A DNA stretch of 10,731 nt from Chitinophagales bacterium. Its GTDB lineage: Bacteria; Bacteroidota; Bacteroidia; Chitinophagales; Chitinophagaceae. The translations under genes and the position numbers were made by a program. Below are positions 1 to 6,479 of the stretch, one piece after another (the first letter of the stretch is position 1; the number at the start of each line of letters is the position of its first letter). The stretch is from positions 1-10,731 of the forward strand of contig JAATGW010000318.1 of NCBI GenBank assembly GCA_015654495.1. Reading direction: 5' to 3'. The notes under the pieces are model-generated. The model searched no databases, was not told the origin of the DNA, and saw only the letters and a program-made list of their open reading frames with translations.

Positions 1-364
1 CATCAGAAACAGAATTGGACAAATGCAGGGTTATCAGGTGTTCCCAGTTCTTCGCTGTCAGCCCTGTTTCTTCCTTTAATTCCCTTTTTGCAGATTCTAA
101 AGGCTCAACATCCATCGCTCCCCCACCCTCGGGTATTTCCCAGCTATACTCATTAAGAGGAAACCTGTATTGGCCAACCAGGTAGATATTTACATCTTCA
201 TCCATTGGTATTATCCCGATCGCAAGATTTTTATAATGTACTTTACCATAGATACCTTTTCCGCCACCGGGCTGGATTACATCGAATTCGGTTACGCGGA
301 TCCAGGGGTTATCATAAATTTGTTTTTCTCCAAGAATCTTCCAGGGACTTTCTGTTGATTTCAT
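1..364 (-). CDS. NUDIX hydrolase (ADP-ribose pyrophosphatase-like), 3' end cut by window edge
   Basis: The first 121 residues are visible; the C-terminus lies beyond position 1. The family hydrolyses nucleoside diphosphates linked to another group, and the closest general resemblance is to ADP-ribose/nucleotide-sugar pyrophosphatases; the substrate is inferred, not shown. The Nudix box spans about residues 80-102 and ends in RELKEETGL, giving the REUxEExGU metal-binding core. The upstream EIPEGG segment is typical of this subgroup. At the box position normally occupied by the first Glu (G-x5-E) there is Val86; the essential REUxEE residues are intact. The start is the ATG at 362-364. It begins only 7 nt after the T-tract of the metK terminator, so there is no room for a normal leader. 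Whether it is read through from metK or starts its own near-leaderless transcript is open. Confidence 0.88.
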   Translation of the reverse strand, partial: MKSTESPWKILGEKQIYDNPWIRVTEFDVIQPGGGKGIYGKVHYKNLAIGIIPMDEDVNIYLVGQYRFPLNEYSWEIPEGGGAMDVEPLESAKRELKEETGLTAKNWEHLITLHLSNSVSD

Positions 365-370
365 TTTTCG

Positions 371-400
371 AAAATAAAAAACCTCCCGGTTCGCGGGAGG
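371..400 (-). terminator. Intrinsic terminator downstream of metK
   Basis: Read on the minus strand, a perfect 7-bp G+C-rich stem (CCTCCCG at 394-400 pairing with CGGGAGG at 382-388) with a 5-nt loop is followed by TTTTTTATTTT. This is a classical rho-independent terminator. It starts 22 nt after the metK stop and ends 6 nt before the NUDIX start codon. Confidence 0.85.
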
Positions 401-421
401 CTTTTCTGGTGGGGTTTCTAT

Positions 422-1681
422 TTATTTTATCTTAAATGCTTTTTTCACTTTGTCAACAAAGTCGAGCTTCTCCCAGGTAAACAGTTCCACTTTTAGCTTT
501 TTAACTTTGCCGTCAGCCGAGTAGAAAGTTTTTTCAACCACTTCATTTACGCGACCCATATGTCCATAAGCCGCAGTTTCACTATAGATCGGATTCCTGA
601 GTTTTAACCGGGTTTCAATAGCATAAGGGCGCATGTCAAATAAAGCTTCCACTTTTTTCGCAATTTCGCCATCAGTTAATTTAACCTTTGAGGTACCGTA
701 GGTATCAACAAAAATACCCATTGGTTTTGCAACACCGATTGCATATGAAACCTGTACCAGGATCTCGTCTGCAACACCGGCAGCAACCAGGTTTTTGGCA
801 ATATGCCTTGAGGCATAAGCAGCACTGCGGTCAACTTTGGAAGGATCTTTTCCGCTGAATGCGCCACCACCATGTGCACCTTTACCACCATAAGTATCTA
901 CGATGATTTTTCTTCCGGTCAACCCGGTATCACCATGAGGCCCGCCGATTACGAACTTGCCTGTCGGGTTGATATGGTAATTGATTTTATCACTGAATAA
1001 AGCCTGAACTTCTTTTTTGCATTTCGCTTTTACGCGGGGGATCACGATCTCTCTGATATCCTTGTTGATCTTGGCCAGCATTTTTTTGTCTTCATCAAAA
1101 TCGTCATTCTGCGTAGAAACAACGATCGCATCGATACGTAATGGTTTATCATTATCATCGTATTCGATGGTTACCTGACTTTTCGCATCAGGGCGCAGGT
1201 AAGGCATTTTTGAATTTTTTTCGCGACGGATATTTGCGAGTTCTTTCAGAATCTTGTGTGCGAGATCCAATGCAAGCGGCATATAATTTTCCGTTTCATT
1301 GGTGGCGTATCCAAACATCATTCCCTGATCTCCGGCACCCTGTTCTTCTTTTTTCTTTCGTTCAACGCCCTGGTTGATGTCGGCAGACTGCTCATGAATG
1401 GCAGAGAGAATTCCGCAGGAATTCGCTTCGAACATATATTCACTCTTGGTATATCCGATTTTGCTGATTACTTCCCTGGCGATTTTCTGAACATCCAGAT
1501 AAGTGTTGGATTTAACCTCACCGGCAAGTACAACCTGACCCGTGGTTACAAGCGTTTCACAAGCAACTTTGGAATTGGGGTCCCAGGCAAGAAAATGGTC
1601 AATCAACGCATCTGAAATCTGATCCGCGACTTTATCAGGGTGTCCTTCAGAAACACTTTCAGATGTAAACAGGTAAGGCAT
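422..1681 (-). CDS. metK: S-adenosylmethionine synthetase (methionine adenosyltransferase)
   Basis: Makes S-adenosylmethionine, pyrophosphate and phosphate from ATP and methionine; a cytosolic housekeeping enzyme, normally a homotetramer. The protein has 419 residues, slightly longer than the roughly 384 of E. coli MetK. Family signatures are complete: GHPDK at residues 13-17 (catalytic His14, metal ligand Asp16), GAGDQG at 115-120 (Asp118), GGPHGDTGLTGRK at 246-258, and the phosphate-binding GGGAFSGKD at 271-279. The ATG at 1679-1681 opens the conserved N-terminal MPYLFTSESVSEGHPDK segment, so the start is secure. It lies 44 nt downstream of the DUF4270 gene on the same strand and is closed by a strong terminator at 371-400, so it is probably the last gene of that transcript. 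I saw no SAM-riboswitch-like fold in the short spacer before it. No odd features in the coding sequence. Confidence 0.98.
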   Translation of the reverse strand: MPYLFTSESVSEGHPDKVADQISDALIDHFLAWDPNSKVACETLVTTGQVVLAGEVKSNTYLDVQKIAREVISKIGYTKSEYMFEANSCGILSAIHEQSADINQGVERKKKEEQGAGDQGMMFGYATNETENYMPLALDLAHKILKELANIRREKNSKMPYLRPDAKSQVTIEYDDNDKPLRIDAIVVSTQNDDFDEDKKMLAKINKDIREIVIPRVKAKCKKEVQALFSDKINYHINPTGKFVIGGPHGDTGLTGRKIIVDTYGGKGAHGGGAFSGKDPSKVDRSAAYASRHIAKNLVAAGVADEILVQVSYAIGVAKPMGIFVDTYGTSKVKLTDGEIAKKVEALFDMRPYAIETRLKLRNPIYSETAAYGHMGRVNEVVEKTFYSADGKVKKLKVELFTWEKLDFVDKVKKAFKIK

Positions 1682-1710
1682 AAAGTTCAGGTTTGGTTAT
1701 TATTAGGTTT

Positions 1711-1726
1711 AAGTTATGTATAACTT
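1711..1726. repeat. Short perfect inverted repeat between the DUF4270 gene and metK
   Basis: AAGTTATGTATAACTT has 7-bp arms (AAGTTAT/ATAACTT) around GT. It touches the last base of the DUF4270 stop codon and lies 29 nt before the metK start. It is A+T-rich with no T-tract after it, so it is a poor terminator. It could be a protein-binding operator or an mRNA processing hairpin; it could also be chance. Confidence 0.35.
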
Positions 1727-3180
1727 CAAATTGCTGAATAAATTATACGAAGTTTCAATTTTCGTCCTGAAAATGTACCCCCGCCTAATTTCACCCTTCC
1801 CCAGGCTAGCGGTTTCACTCCGAATCCTATGAAAAGATCAGGATAACGTACAACGAACGGAGAATACAGGTAGAGCGGGAAATTCGCGTTGTTTCTGGTT
1901 ATGATACCCTGTACATAGCGCGTAATGAAAAATTTATAGTCGGCCAGGGGCTTCCCGTTTTCAATGATTGGTTTGTTAATCCCACCCATTATGTTCGGCG
2001 TATATGTTCCGGCGATAAATCCATCTATCAGGATGGGCTGTTGCTTTTTTAACAACGTGTCGTAATAATCCAGGTACAACAAAGGAGGAGCGGTTAAAAC
2101 GTCATTTTTATCAGCAGCCGTTCCCGGAACCTGTGTTCCCTCCAGTTCGGCCAGGTGAACCATAACATTTCCCTTGAGCTGTTTAAAGGCGTTAAGCGCG
2201 GGAATGCGGAGAATATTATAGGTGCCCGGACTTGTCTGAATAAATGCCAGGCTATCACCGGCACCATTGTCTGGTAGATGGGCCTGAAGCTCCGAACCCG
2301 TATAATCCCTGGTAATATTGTTTACATGCCCACTGTAAGCAACATTGTCGAACACGAAATTTCTCTCGGTTGTATCCAACTTGCCTGCTTTTGTATACCG
2401 GTAGTATAACCTGAGGTGGGTTGAAGTATCATTAAGTGAAAAACTCATCAGCGCATTTGCGTTAGCACCCGCACCCATTGTTTCCGGAACTACTGCAAAT
2501 CCATTGAAAAAAGCCCTGAAAAGACTGTCTTTGTTGTAAGGATGACCTTCAGCACTATCCTGAGCAAGAAATTTATTTCCCAATTCATCATTGAGCCGGA
2601 TCCGCAACTGACCTGATATTTTCTGCCCGCGGGGAAAAATTGAATCATTCAGAATACTGGGAGAAAATGTATTGGAACCCAGTAAAGGAGTTTTATAATC
2701 AACAGTTTCATTTGTATTGAAAGAAGTATCTCCCCTGATCAGCTCATTGAGTTCATACACATTGACTTTTTGTACGGCATTTGTATCGCCCCAGGTACCC
2801 GACCATTTAAGACAGAGTACAACAGAATCGAGGTAAAGGCTATCTTTTACATTCTCAAAGGAATATTTGTAAAACGGAGGTTTTAATTCGAGAAATATTG
2901 AAGCAAGGGTTTTCCCGAACTGTGGATCACTGGAAACATATCCAAGTACATGATCCGCAGTAATGCCATTAACATCTCTCCCGACTACGGGAACTGCAGA
3001 ATCGCCAAAAAGATAATTGGTGGAAATTATTTCAAGCGTCGTATCGAAAGTATGCACATTATCAACTGCGGGTAACAGATCTGTGCCAATATCTGTGGTC
3101 TTGATTTTTGTGCAATTTCCGAAGCAGAGAACAGTGATCAGTAACGCAGCAAATCCTTTCGCAAAACTTTTAAAATTCAC
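1726..3180 (-). CDS. DUF4270 family protein, probable exported lipoprotein
   Basis: A 484-residue protein resembling the Bacteroidota-specific DUF4270 family; function unknown. Residues 1-22 form an export signal: Lys4 and Lys8, then a hydrophobic run of about residues 10-20. Cys23 in FGNC-TK is the likely lipidation site, though Asn just before it is atypical of a lipobox; Cys19 is a weaker alternative. The mature part is polar and beta-rich in composition, with many Asp, Thr and aromatic residues and no further membrane segment, which fits a surface or periplasmic protein. The start codon is GTG (3178-3180): the codon immediately upstream in frame is TAG, so no longer start exists, and the first internal ATG lies over 200 residues in. 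The starch-synthase-like gene ends 40 nt upstream and metK follows 44 nt downstream, all in one direction. My recollection is that DUF4270 next to this synthase-like gene recurs in many Bacteroidota, which would suggest a shared envelope role. Confidence 0.8.
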   Translation of the reverse strand: MNFKSFAKGFAALLITVLCFGNCTKIKTTDIGTDLLPAVDNVHTFDTTLEIISTNYLFGDSAVPVVGRDVNGITADHVLGYVSSDPQFGKTLASIFLELKPPFYKYSFENVKDSLYLDSVVLCLKWSGTWGDTNAVQKVNVYELNELIRGDTSFNTNETVDYKTPLLGSNTFSPSILNDSIFPRGQKISGQLRIRLNDELGNKFLAQDSAEGHPYNKDSLFRAFFNGFAVVPETMGAGANANALMSFSLNDTSTHLRLYYRYTKAGKLDTTERNFVFDNVAYSGHVNNITRDYTGSELQAHLPDNGAGDSLAFIQTSPGTYNILRIPALNAFKQLKGNVMVHLAELEGTQVPGTAADKNDVLTAPPLLYLDYYDTLLKKQQPILIDGFIAGTYTPNIMGGINKPIIENGKPLADYKFFITRYVQGIITRNNANFPLYLYSPFVVRYPDLFIGFGVKPLAWGRVKLGGGTFSGRKLKLRIIYSAI

Positions 3181-3220
3181 CTACAATTGGTTTATTCAAT
3201 GATAGTTATCTGTCCGGGAA

Positions 3221-4036
3221 TCACTTGTTCGCAAGGTCGGTATACAATTGTAAATACTCTGTTAACTCAGAATCCGCATTGTATGGAATTACCTTTTTGC
3301 CACGCACCTTACCGAACTCTTCAATCAGAGCGGGGTTCACCTGTTCGTCACCGAAAGAGATTGCATCTGCATGTGCAGCGCCGCCTCTGAATAACGCTGT
3401 ATTATTGTTTTCTTTAAAAGCTTCCATGTCCTTCTCTTTAATGCTCGCATGAATCACCGCTCTTTTAAGAAAATCAGCCGCGAGTTTTTCTTTGAAAGTA
3501 TTCTGACCAATGGTATAGATAATCTTGCTGTTGCTGAAAACAGGCTCTTTCTTATAAGCCGACTTAAGATAAAATGGGATCAAGCCTGTCATCCAGCCAC
3601 TGCAGTGAATGATATCAGGAGGCCATCCGAATTTTTTTACAGTTTCCAGCGCCCCCTTACAAAAGAAAATTGTCCGGAGCCAGTTGTCCTCAAACCATTT
3701 CTCATGTTCATCCTGGAAAATAAATTTCCTTTTGAACATATCTTCATTGTCCAGAAAGTATACCTGCAAGCGCGCATTTGGCAATGAAGCAACCTTGATC
3801 TGTAATGGATAGTCGTCGTTATCGATCGACACATTGATACCGGAAAGCCTCACCACTTCATGTAAACGATGTCTTCTTTCATTGATCACACCGAACCTCG
3901 GCATGATACAACGTACTTCAAAGCCATTGTCATTTGCTTTAATCGCCAGCTTATTCACTATTTCCGAAAACTCAGTGAGTTCCAGGTAAGGCGACATTTC
4001 ATTGGCAATAAATAAAATTCTTTTCTTTGTTACCAT
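3221..4036 (-). CDS. Glycogen/starch synthase-like protein, N-terminal GT5 domain only; probable pseudoenzyme
   Basis: The 271 residues align with the N-terminal (acceptor-side) Rossmann domain of GlgA-type glycogen synthases. Visible matches are RILFIANEMSPY at residues 6-17, IMPRFGVI at 44-51, VYFLDNEDMFKR at 92-103, and PDIIHCSGWMTGLIPFYLK at 140-158. True GlgA is about 480 residues with a C-terminal domain that grips ADP-glucose; that domain is absent. The gene is followed 40 nt later by an intact neighbour, so this is not a recent frameshift. Key positions are also lost: the KTGGL substrate loop reads LTEFS (about 20-24), the HDWH segment reads SGWM (146-149), and the TIHN segment reads TIGQ (175-178). 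I infer it does not make glycogen and may bind a sugar or partner. ATG 4034-4036 is the start; it reads away from panC and probably shares a transcript with DUF4270 and metK. Confidence 0.8.
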   Translation of the reverse strand: MVTKKRILFIANEMSPYLELTEFSEIVNKLAIKANDNGFEVRCIMPRFGVINERRHRLHEVVRLSGINVSIDNDDYPLQIKVASLPNARLQVYFLDNEDMFKRKFIFQDEHEKWFEDNWLRTIFFCKGALETVKKFGWPPDIIHCSGWMTGLIPFYLKSAYKKEPVFSNSKIIYTIGQNTFKEKLAADFLKRAVIHASIKEKDMEAFKENNNTALFRGGAAHADAISFGDEQVNPALIEEFGKVRGKKVIPYNADSELTEYLQLYTDLANK

Positions 4037-4045
4037 CCGGGGAGG

Positions 4046-4061
4046 TTAAAAAATTTTTTAA
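4046..4061. repeat. Perfect A/T palindrome in the divergent spacer
   Basis: TTAAAAAATTTTTTAA is a perfect 16-bp palindrome of back-to-back A-tracts. It lies 10 nt before the synthase-like start on the minus side and about 80 nt before panC. A-tracts bend DNA and often sit near promoters; a role for either divergent gene is inference. Confidence 0.5.
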
Positions 4062-4077
4062 GGGTAAAAAAGGTTTG

Positions 4078-4085
4078 CAAAGGTA
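4078..4085 (-). promoter_or_regulatory. Candidate Bacteroidota -7 element for the leftward operon
   Basis: The minus strand reads TACCTTTG, an exact match to the Bacteroidota primary-sigma -7 consensus TAnnTTTG. It would start transcription about 35 nt before the synthase-like ATG. The nearest TTG on the -33 side (4098-4100) leaves only 12 nt of spacer, shorter than usual, so support rests on the -7 box and its position in the divergent gap. Confidence 0.4.
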
Positions 4086-4141
4086 AGGATATTCTGACAA
4101 AAGCTTTCTCTATAGTGGTTAAAGACTGTTTAAAGTAACAT

Positions 4142-4987
4142 ATGATTATTCATCGGCATATTTCTTCACTGCGTAATTACCTGCATTTGATGCGGAAAAA
4201 GGGTCTGTCTATTGGCTTTGTACCCACTATGGGAGCTTTGCACGAAGGCCATTTAAAACTAATGCAGGCTTCCATGGAAAGCAGCGACATAACTGTTTGC
4301 AGCATTTTTGTAAACCCCAACCAGTTCAACGACAAGAAAGATTTTGAAAAATATCCAAATCGCCTGGGTTCGGATCTCGACATGTTGTATAATACCGGTG
4401 TTCAGGTGGTTTTTATACCGTTTACAGACGAAATATATCCACCATCTGCCCCAATTACAGACAATTATGACCTGGAGGGGCTCGACACGAGACTGGAAGG
4501 AAAATTCCGGCCGGGTCATTTCCTTGGTGTTTGCCAGGTGATGGATCGGCTACTGCATATCGTTGAAGCCGATTATCTTTTAATGGGTCAGAAAGATTTT
4601 CAGCAATGCCTGGTAATAAAAAAATTGCTGAAAATCACCGGCCTCCCCACCCAACTCAGCATTTTTCCAACCATCAGGGAACCTGAAGGGCTTGCAATGA
4701 GCACCCGGAATATGCGGTTGAGTCCCGATCAGAAAGTACAGGCCCTGAATATTTATAACTGCCTGATTGAAATTAAATCGAAAATTGAATCGGAGGATTT
4801 TGAACAAATCAAAAAACTGGCTGTTGACAGGCTAACCAGAAACGGATTTCGGGTGGATTATGTGGAAATCGCTGAAACCGAAAGCCTTTTTCCGGTCAGT
4901 CAACGTAATAGCGCACAACCACTGGTAGCGCTGGTTGCTGCTTTTCTGGGAGATGTGAGGCTGATAGACAATATGCTTTTACAGTAA
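4142..4987 (+). CDS. panC: Pantothenate synthetase (pantoate-beta-alanine ligase)
   Basis: Joins pantoate and beta-alanine with ATP to give pantothenate, via a pantoyl-adenylate; cytosolic, usually a homodimer. Length (281 residues) is normal. Motifs appear in order: GFVPTMGALHEGHL at residues 25-38 with the HxGH nucleotide motif at 34-37, SIFVNPNQF at 54-62, LEGKFRPGHFLGV at 118-130 (pantoate site), GQKDFQQ at 149-155 (GEKDxQQ in most relatives), and REPEGLAMSTRN at 179-190, whose STRN is the KMSKS-like loop. Translation starts at the first ATG of the frame, close before the conserved core. It heads the plus-strand group; panD, which supplies its beta-alanine substrate, follows after a 90-nt spacer. 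No terminator is visible between them. Confidence 0.97.
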   Translation: MIIHRHISSLRNYLHLMRKKGLSIGFVPTMGALHEGHLKLMQASMESSDITVCSIFVNPNQFNDKKDFEKYPNRLGSDLDMLYNTGVQVVFIPFTDEIYPPSAPITDNYDLEGLDTRLEGKFRPGHFLGVCQVMDRLLHIVEADYLLMGQKDFQQCLVIKKLLKITGLPTQLSIFPTIREPEGLAMSTRNMRLSPDQKVQALNIYNCLIEIKSKIESEDFEQIKKLAVDRLTRNGFRVDYVEIAETESLFPVSQRNSAQPLVALVAAFLGDVRLIDNMLLQ

Positions 4988-5019
4988 TGCATAATTTAAA
5001 AATCTGAGCCTTTGCGCTG

Positions 5020-5033
5020 CCAGGCGTGCCTGG
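5020..5033. repeat. GC-rich inverted repeat between panC and panD
   Basis: CCAGGCGTGCCTGG has perfect 6-bp arms (CCAGGC/GCCTGG) around GT. No T-tract follows, so it is not a standard terminator. It is markedly more GC-rich than its surroundings and may form a small mRNA hairpin in the panC-panD spacer or mark an inserted repeat. Confidence 0.45.
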
Positions 5034-5042
5034 AGGCCCGAT

Positions 5043-5070
5043 TTCAACCTTCAACCTTAAAGTTTAACTT
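5043..5070 (+). repeat. Degenerate 7-nt-periodic array directly before panD
   Basis: Two exact TTCAACC heptads (5043-5049, 5050-5056) are followed in phase by TTAAAGT (5057-5063) and TTAACTT (5064-5070). The array ends 7 nt before the panD ATG and overlaps its candidate -7 box. Confidence 0.5.
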
Positions 5071-5072
5071 TG
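5065..5072 (+). promoter_or_regulatory. Candidate -7 element for panD
   Basis: TAACTTTG exactly matches TAnnTTTG and ends 5 nt before the panD ATG at 5078. Transcription would start at or very near the start codon, giving a leaderless or near-leaderless mRNA. No -33 TTG is visible at the usual distance, so this is a partial promoter match. It would let panD be transcribed apart from panC. Confidence 0.4.
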
Positions 5073-5077
5073 CAGCC

Positions 5078-5422
5078 ATGCTGATAGAAGTACTTAAGTC
5101 AAAAATTCACCGAATGACCATTACTGAAGCCAACCTCCATTATGTTGGCAGTATTACCATCGATGAAAATATCATGGAGGCTTCGGGTATCATTGAAAAT
5201 GAGAAAGTTCAGGTCGTTAATGTTAATAATGGTTCCAGAATAGAAACATATGTGATCAAAGGAAAAAGAGGATCAGGTGTTTGCTGTCTCAATGGTCCCG
5301 CTGCCCGCAGAGGTGCAGCAGGAGATATCGTTATCGTAATTTCCTATGCTACAATGGAATTTGAAGAGGCAAAGACATTCAAACCCTGGATCGTATTTCC
5401 AAAAGAAAATAACCAGCTCTGA
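5078..5422 (+). CDS. panD: Aspartate 1-decarboxylase (pyruvoyl enzyme)
   Basis: Removes the alpha-carboxyl of L-aspartate to give beta-alanine, which panC then uses. The 114-residue proenzyme has the usual length. It contains the self-cleavage site Gly24-Ser25 in HYVGSITID, at exactly the E. coli numbering; cleavage turns Ser25 into the pyruvoyl cofactor of the alpha chain. Lys9 in the LKSKIHR segment and the NGPAARRG loop at residues 72-79 are also family-typical. The ATG at 5078 gives this canonical N-terminus; a longer in-frame reading from 5012 would add an unrelated stretch translated from the repeat-rich spacer and is rejected. It lies 90 nt after panC and 31 nt before the membrane protein gene. 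Confidence 0.97.
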   Translation: MLIEVLKSKIHRMTITEANLHYVGSITIDENIMEASGIIENEKVQVVNVNNGSRIETYVIKGKRGSGVCCLNGPAARRGAAGDIVIVISYATMEFEEAKTFKPWIVFPKENNQL

Positions 5423-5453
5423 CATTTTAATTGATGGCAGAGAAACTGATCAC

Positions 5454-6479
5454 ATGAAGAAAATTCTCTTTACATTCCTGCAGTATGTGTTCTTCCTCGG
5501 CCTTGGGATTTTCCTGCTCTGGTGGACAACCAAGGACCTTAGCCCTGAAGAAGTGAGTCAGCTCAAATCCTCTCTCCGGAATGCCAACTATCTTCTGATA
5601 CTTCCTGCTATGGTTTTGCTATTACTTAGCCATTACAGCAGGTCCCTGCGCTGGAAAATCTTAATGGAACCGTTGAATTTTCAGCCCTCAAATGCGAATA
5701 CTTTTTTTGCAGTGATGCTGGGGTATTTTTTTAACCTACTCGTTCCAAGGCTCGGTGAGGTAATGAAATGCACTATACTTGCCCGTTATGAAAAAACGCC
5801 TGTTGACAAGCTGATTGGAACAATGGTGGCGGAAAGAGCCATCGATGTTATTTGCCTGATTATAGTCATATTTATCACCATTTTTATTCAGATTGATATT
5901 GTGGGGGATTTTGCGGCAAATGAATTCAGAAAGGCTTATGAAAGAAAAGGTGGTGGGATAAATATGTCAGGCATTCTGATCTTTTTTGGCATCCTGGTTT
6001 TTCTTACTGTCTCCGTTTTTTTTCTTCTGAAAAAGTTCCGGCATATCAATATCGTTAAAAAAATTATTGCCGGCATAAAAGGTATCTGGCAGGGTCTAAC
6101 GAGCATTCGTTTTGTAAAAAGAAAAGCAGCTTTCGCATTTCATACCTTGTTTATCTGGGCCATGTATTTGTTAAGTATTCGGATTGGATTTTATGCAATG
6201 GAACCGGTAAGCCATCTGGGAATAGGACCTTCTTTCACCATCCTTACTTTCGGAAGTCTTGCCATGATTATTACCCAGGGTGGTATCGGTGCATATCAGC
6301 TTGCTGTTGAAAAAACGCTTACCTTATATCAGATCAGTGAGGTAGATGGCCTCGCTTATGGCTGGTTGCTCTGGGCATTTCAAACCTTGCTTGTATTTTT
6401 TATCGGATTGATCTGCCTTTTTATTTTACCAATTTACAACCGTAAAAAAAATGCAATACCCCGCGTCAGTGAAGGATAA
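5454..6479 (+). CDS. LPG-synthase-TM / flippase-like (YbhN/AglD-type) membrane protein
   Basis: A 341-residue integral inner-membrane protein of the lysylphosphatidylglycerol synthase transmembrane (UPF0104) family. Relatives are linked to lipid or polyprenyl-sugar transfer or flipping; there is no aminoacyl-transfer domain here, so lysyl-PG synthesis is not implied. About eight hydrophobic segments are visible near residues 6-24, 46-62, 83-98, 130-150, 172-192, 227-246, 258-276 and 302-327. Family marks are SHYSRSLRWKILMEP (59-73), NLLVPRLGEVMKC (94-106), VAERAIDV (125-132) and GGIGAYQLAVE (276-286). The ATG at 5454 puts the first membrane helix at the N-terminus; a longer in-frame reading from 5346 would run through the end of panD. 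A 7-codon ORF (ATG 5434) ends in TGA overlapping this ATG. The 3' end overlaps rfaE2 by 29 nt, so the two are probably translationally coupled. Confidence 0.88.
   Translation: MKKILFTFLQYVFFLGLGIFLLWWTTKDLSPEEVSQLKSSLRNANYLLILPAMVLLLLSHYSRSLRWKILMEPLNFQPSNANTFFAVMLGYFFNLLVPRLGEVMKCTILARYEKTPVDKLIGTMVAERAIDVICLIIVIFITIFIQIDIVGDFAANEFRKAYERKGGGINMSGILIFFGILVFLTVSVFFLLKKFRHINIVKKIIAGIKGIWQGLTSIRFVKRKAAFAFHTLFIWAMYLLSIRIGFYAMEPVSHLGIGPSFTILTFGSLAMIITQGGIGAYQLAVEKTLTLYQISEVDGLAYGWLLWAFQTLLVFFIGLICLFILPIYNRKKNAIPRVSEG

Noticed and set aside
170..435. Two plus-strand ORFs of 62 and 76 codons
   Set aside because: They are antisense to the NUDIX gene and run through its terminator; the minus-strand frame carries the Nudix box.
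1256..1615. 119-codon plus-strand ORF
   Set aside because: It lies entirely antisense to the strongly supported metK gene, has no recognisable domain and is best explained as a shadow of the coding strand.
1682..1725. SAM riboswitch before metK
   Set aside because: The spacer is only 44 nt and shows just a short A+T-rich inverted repeat, too small for a known SAM aptamer.
3221..4036. Truncated glgA pseudogene
   Set aside because: The frame is open, the next gene starts within 40 nt, no remnants of the C-terminal domain are present, and short GT5-only proteins are known as an intact family in Bacteroidota.
5012..5077. N-terminal extension of panD
   Set aside because: Translating upstream of 5078 reads through the GC-rich hairpin and heptad repeats; the ATG at 5078 gives the canonical N-terminus and Gly24-Ser25 numbering.
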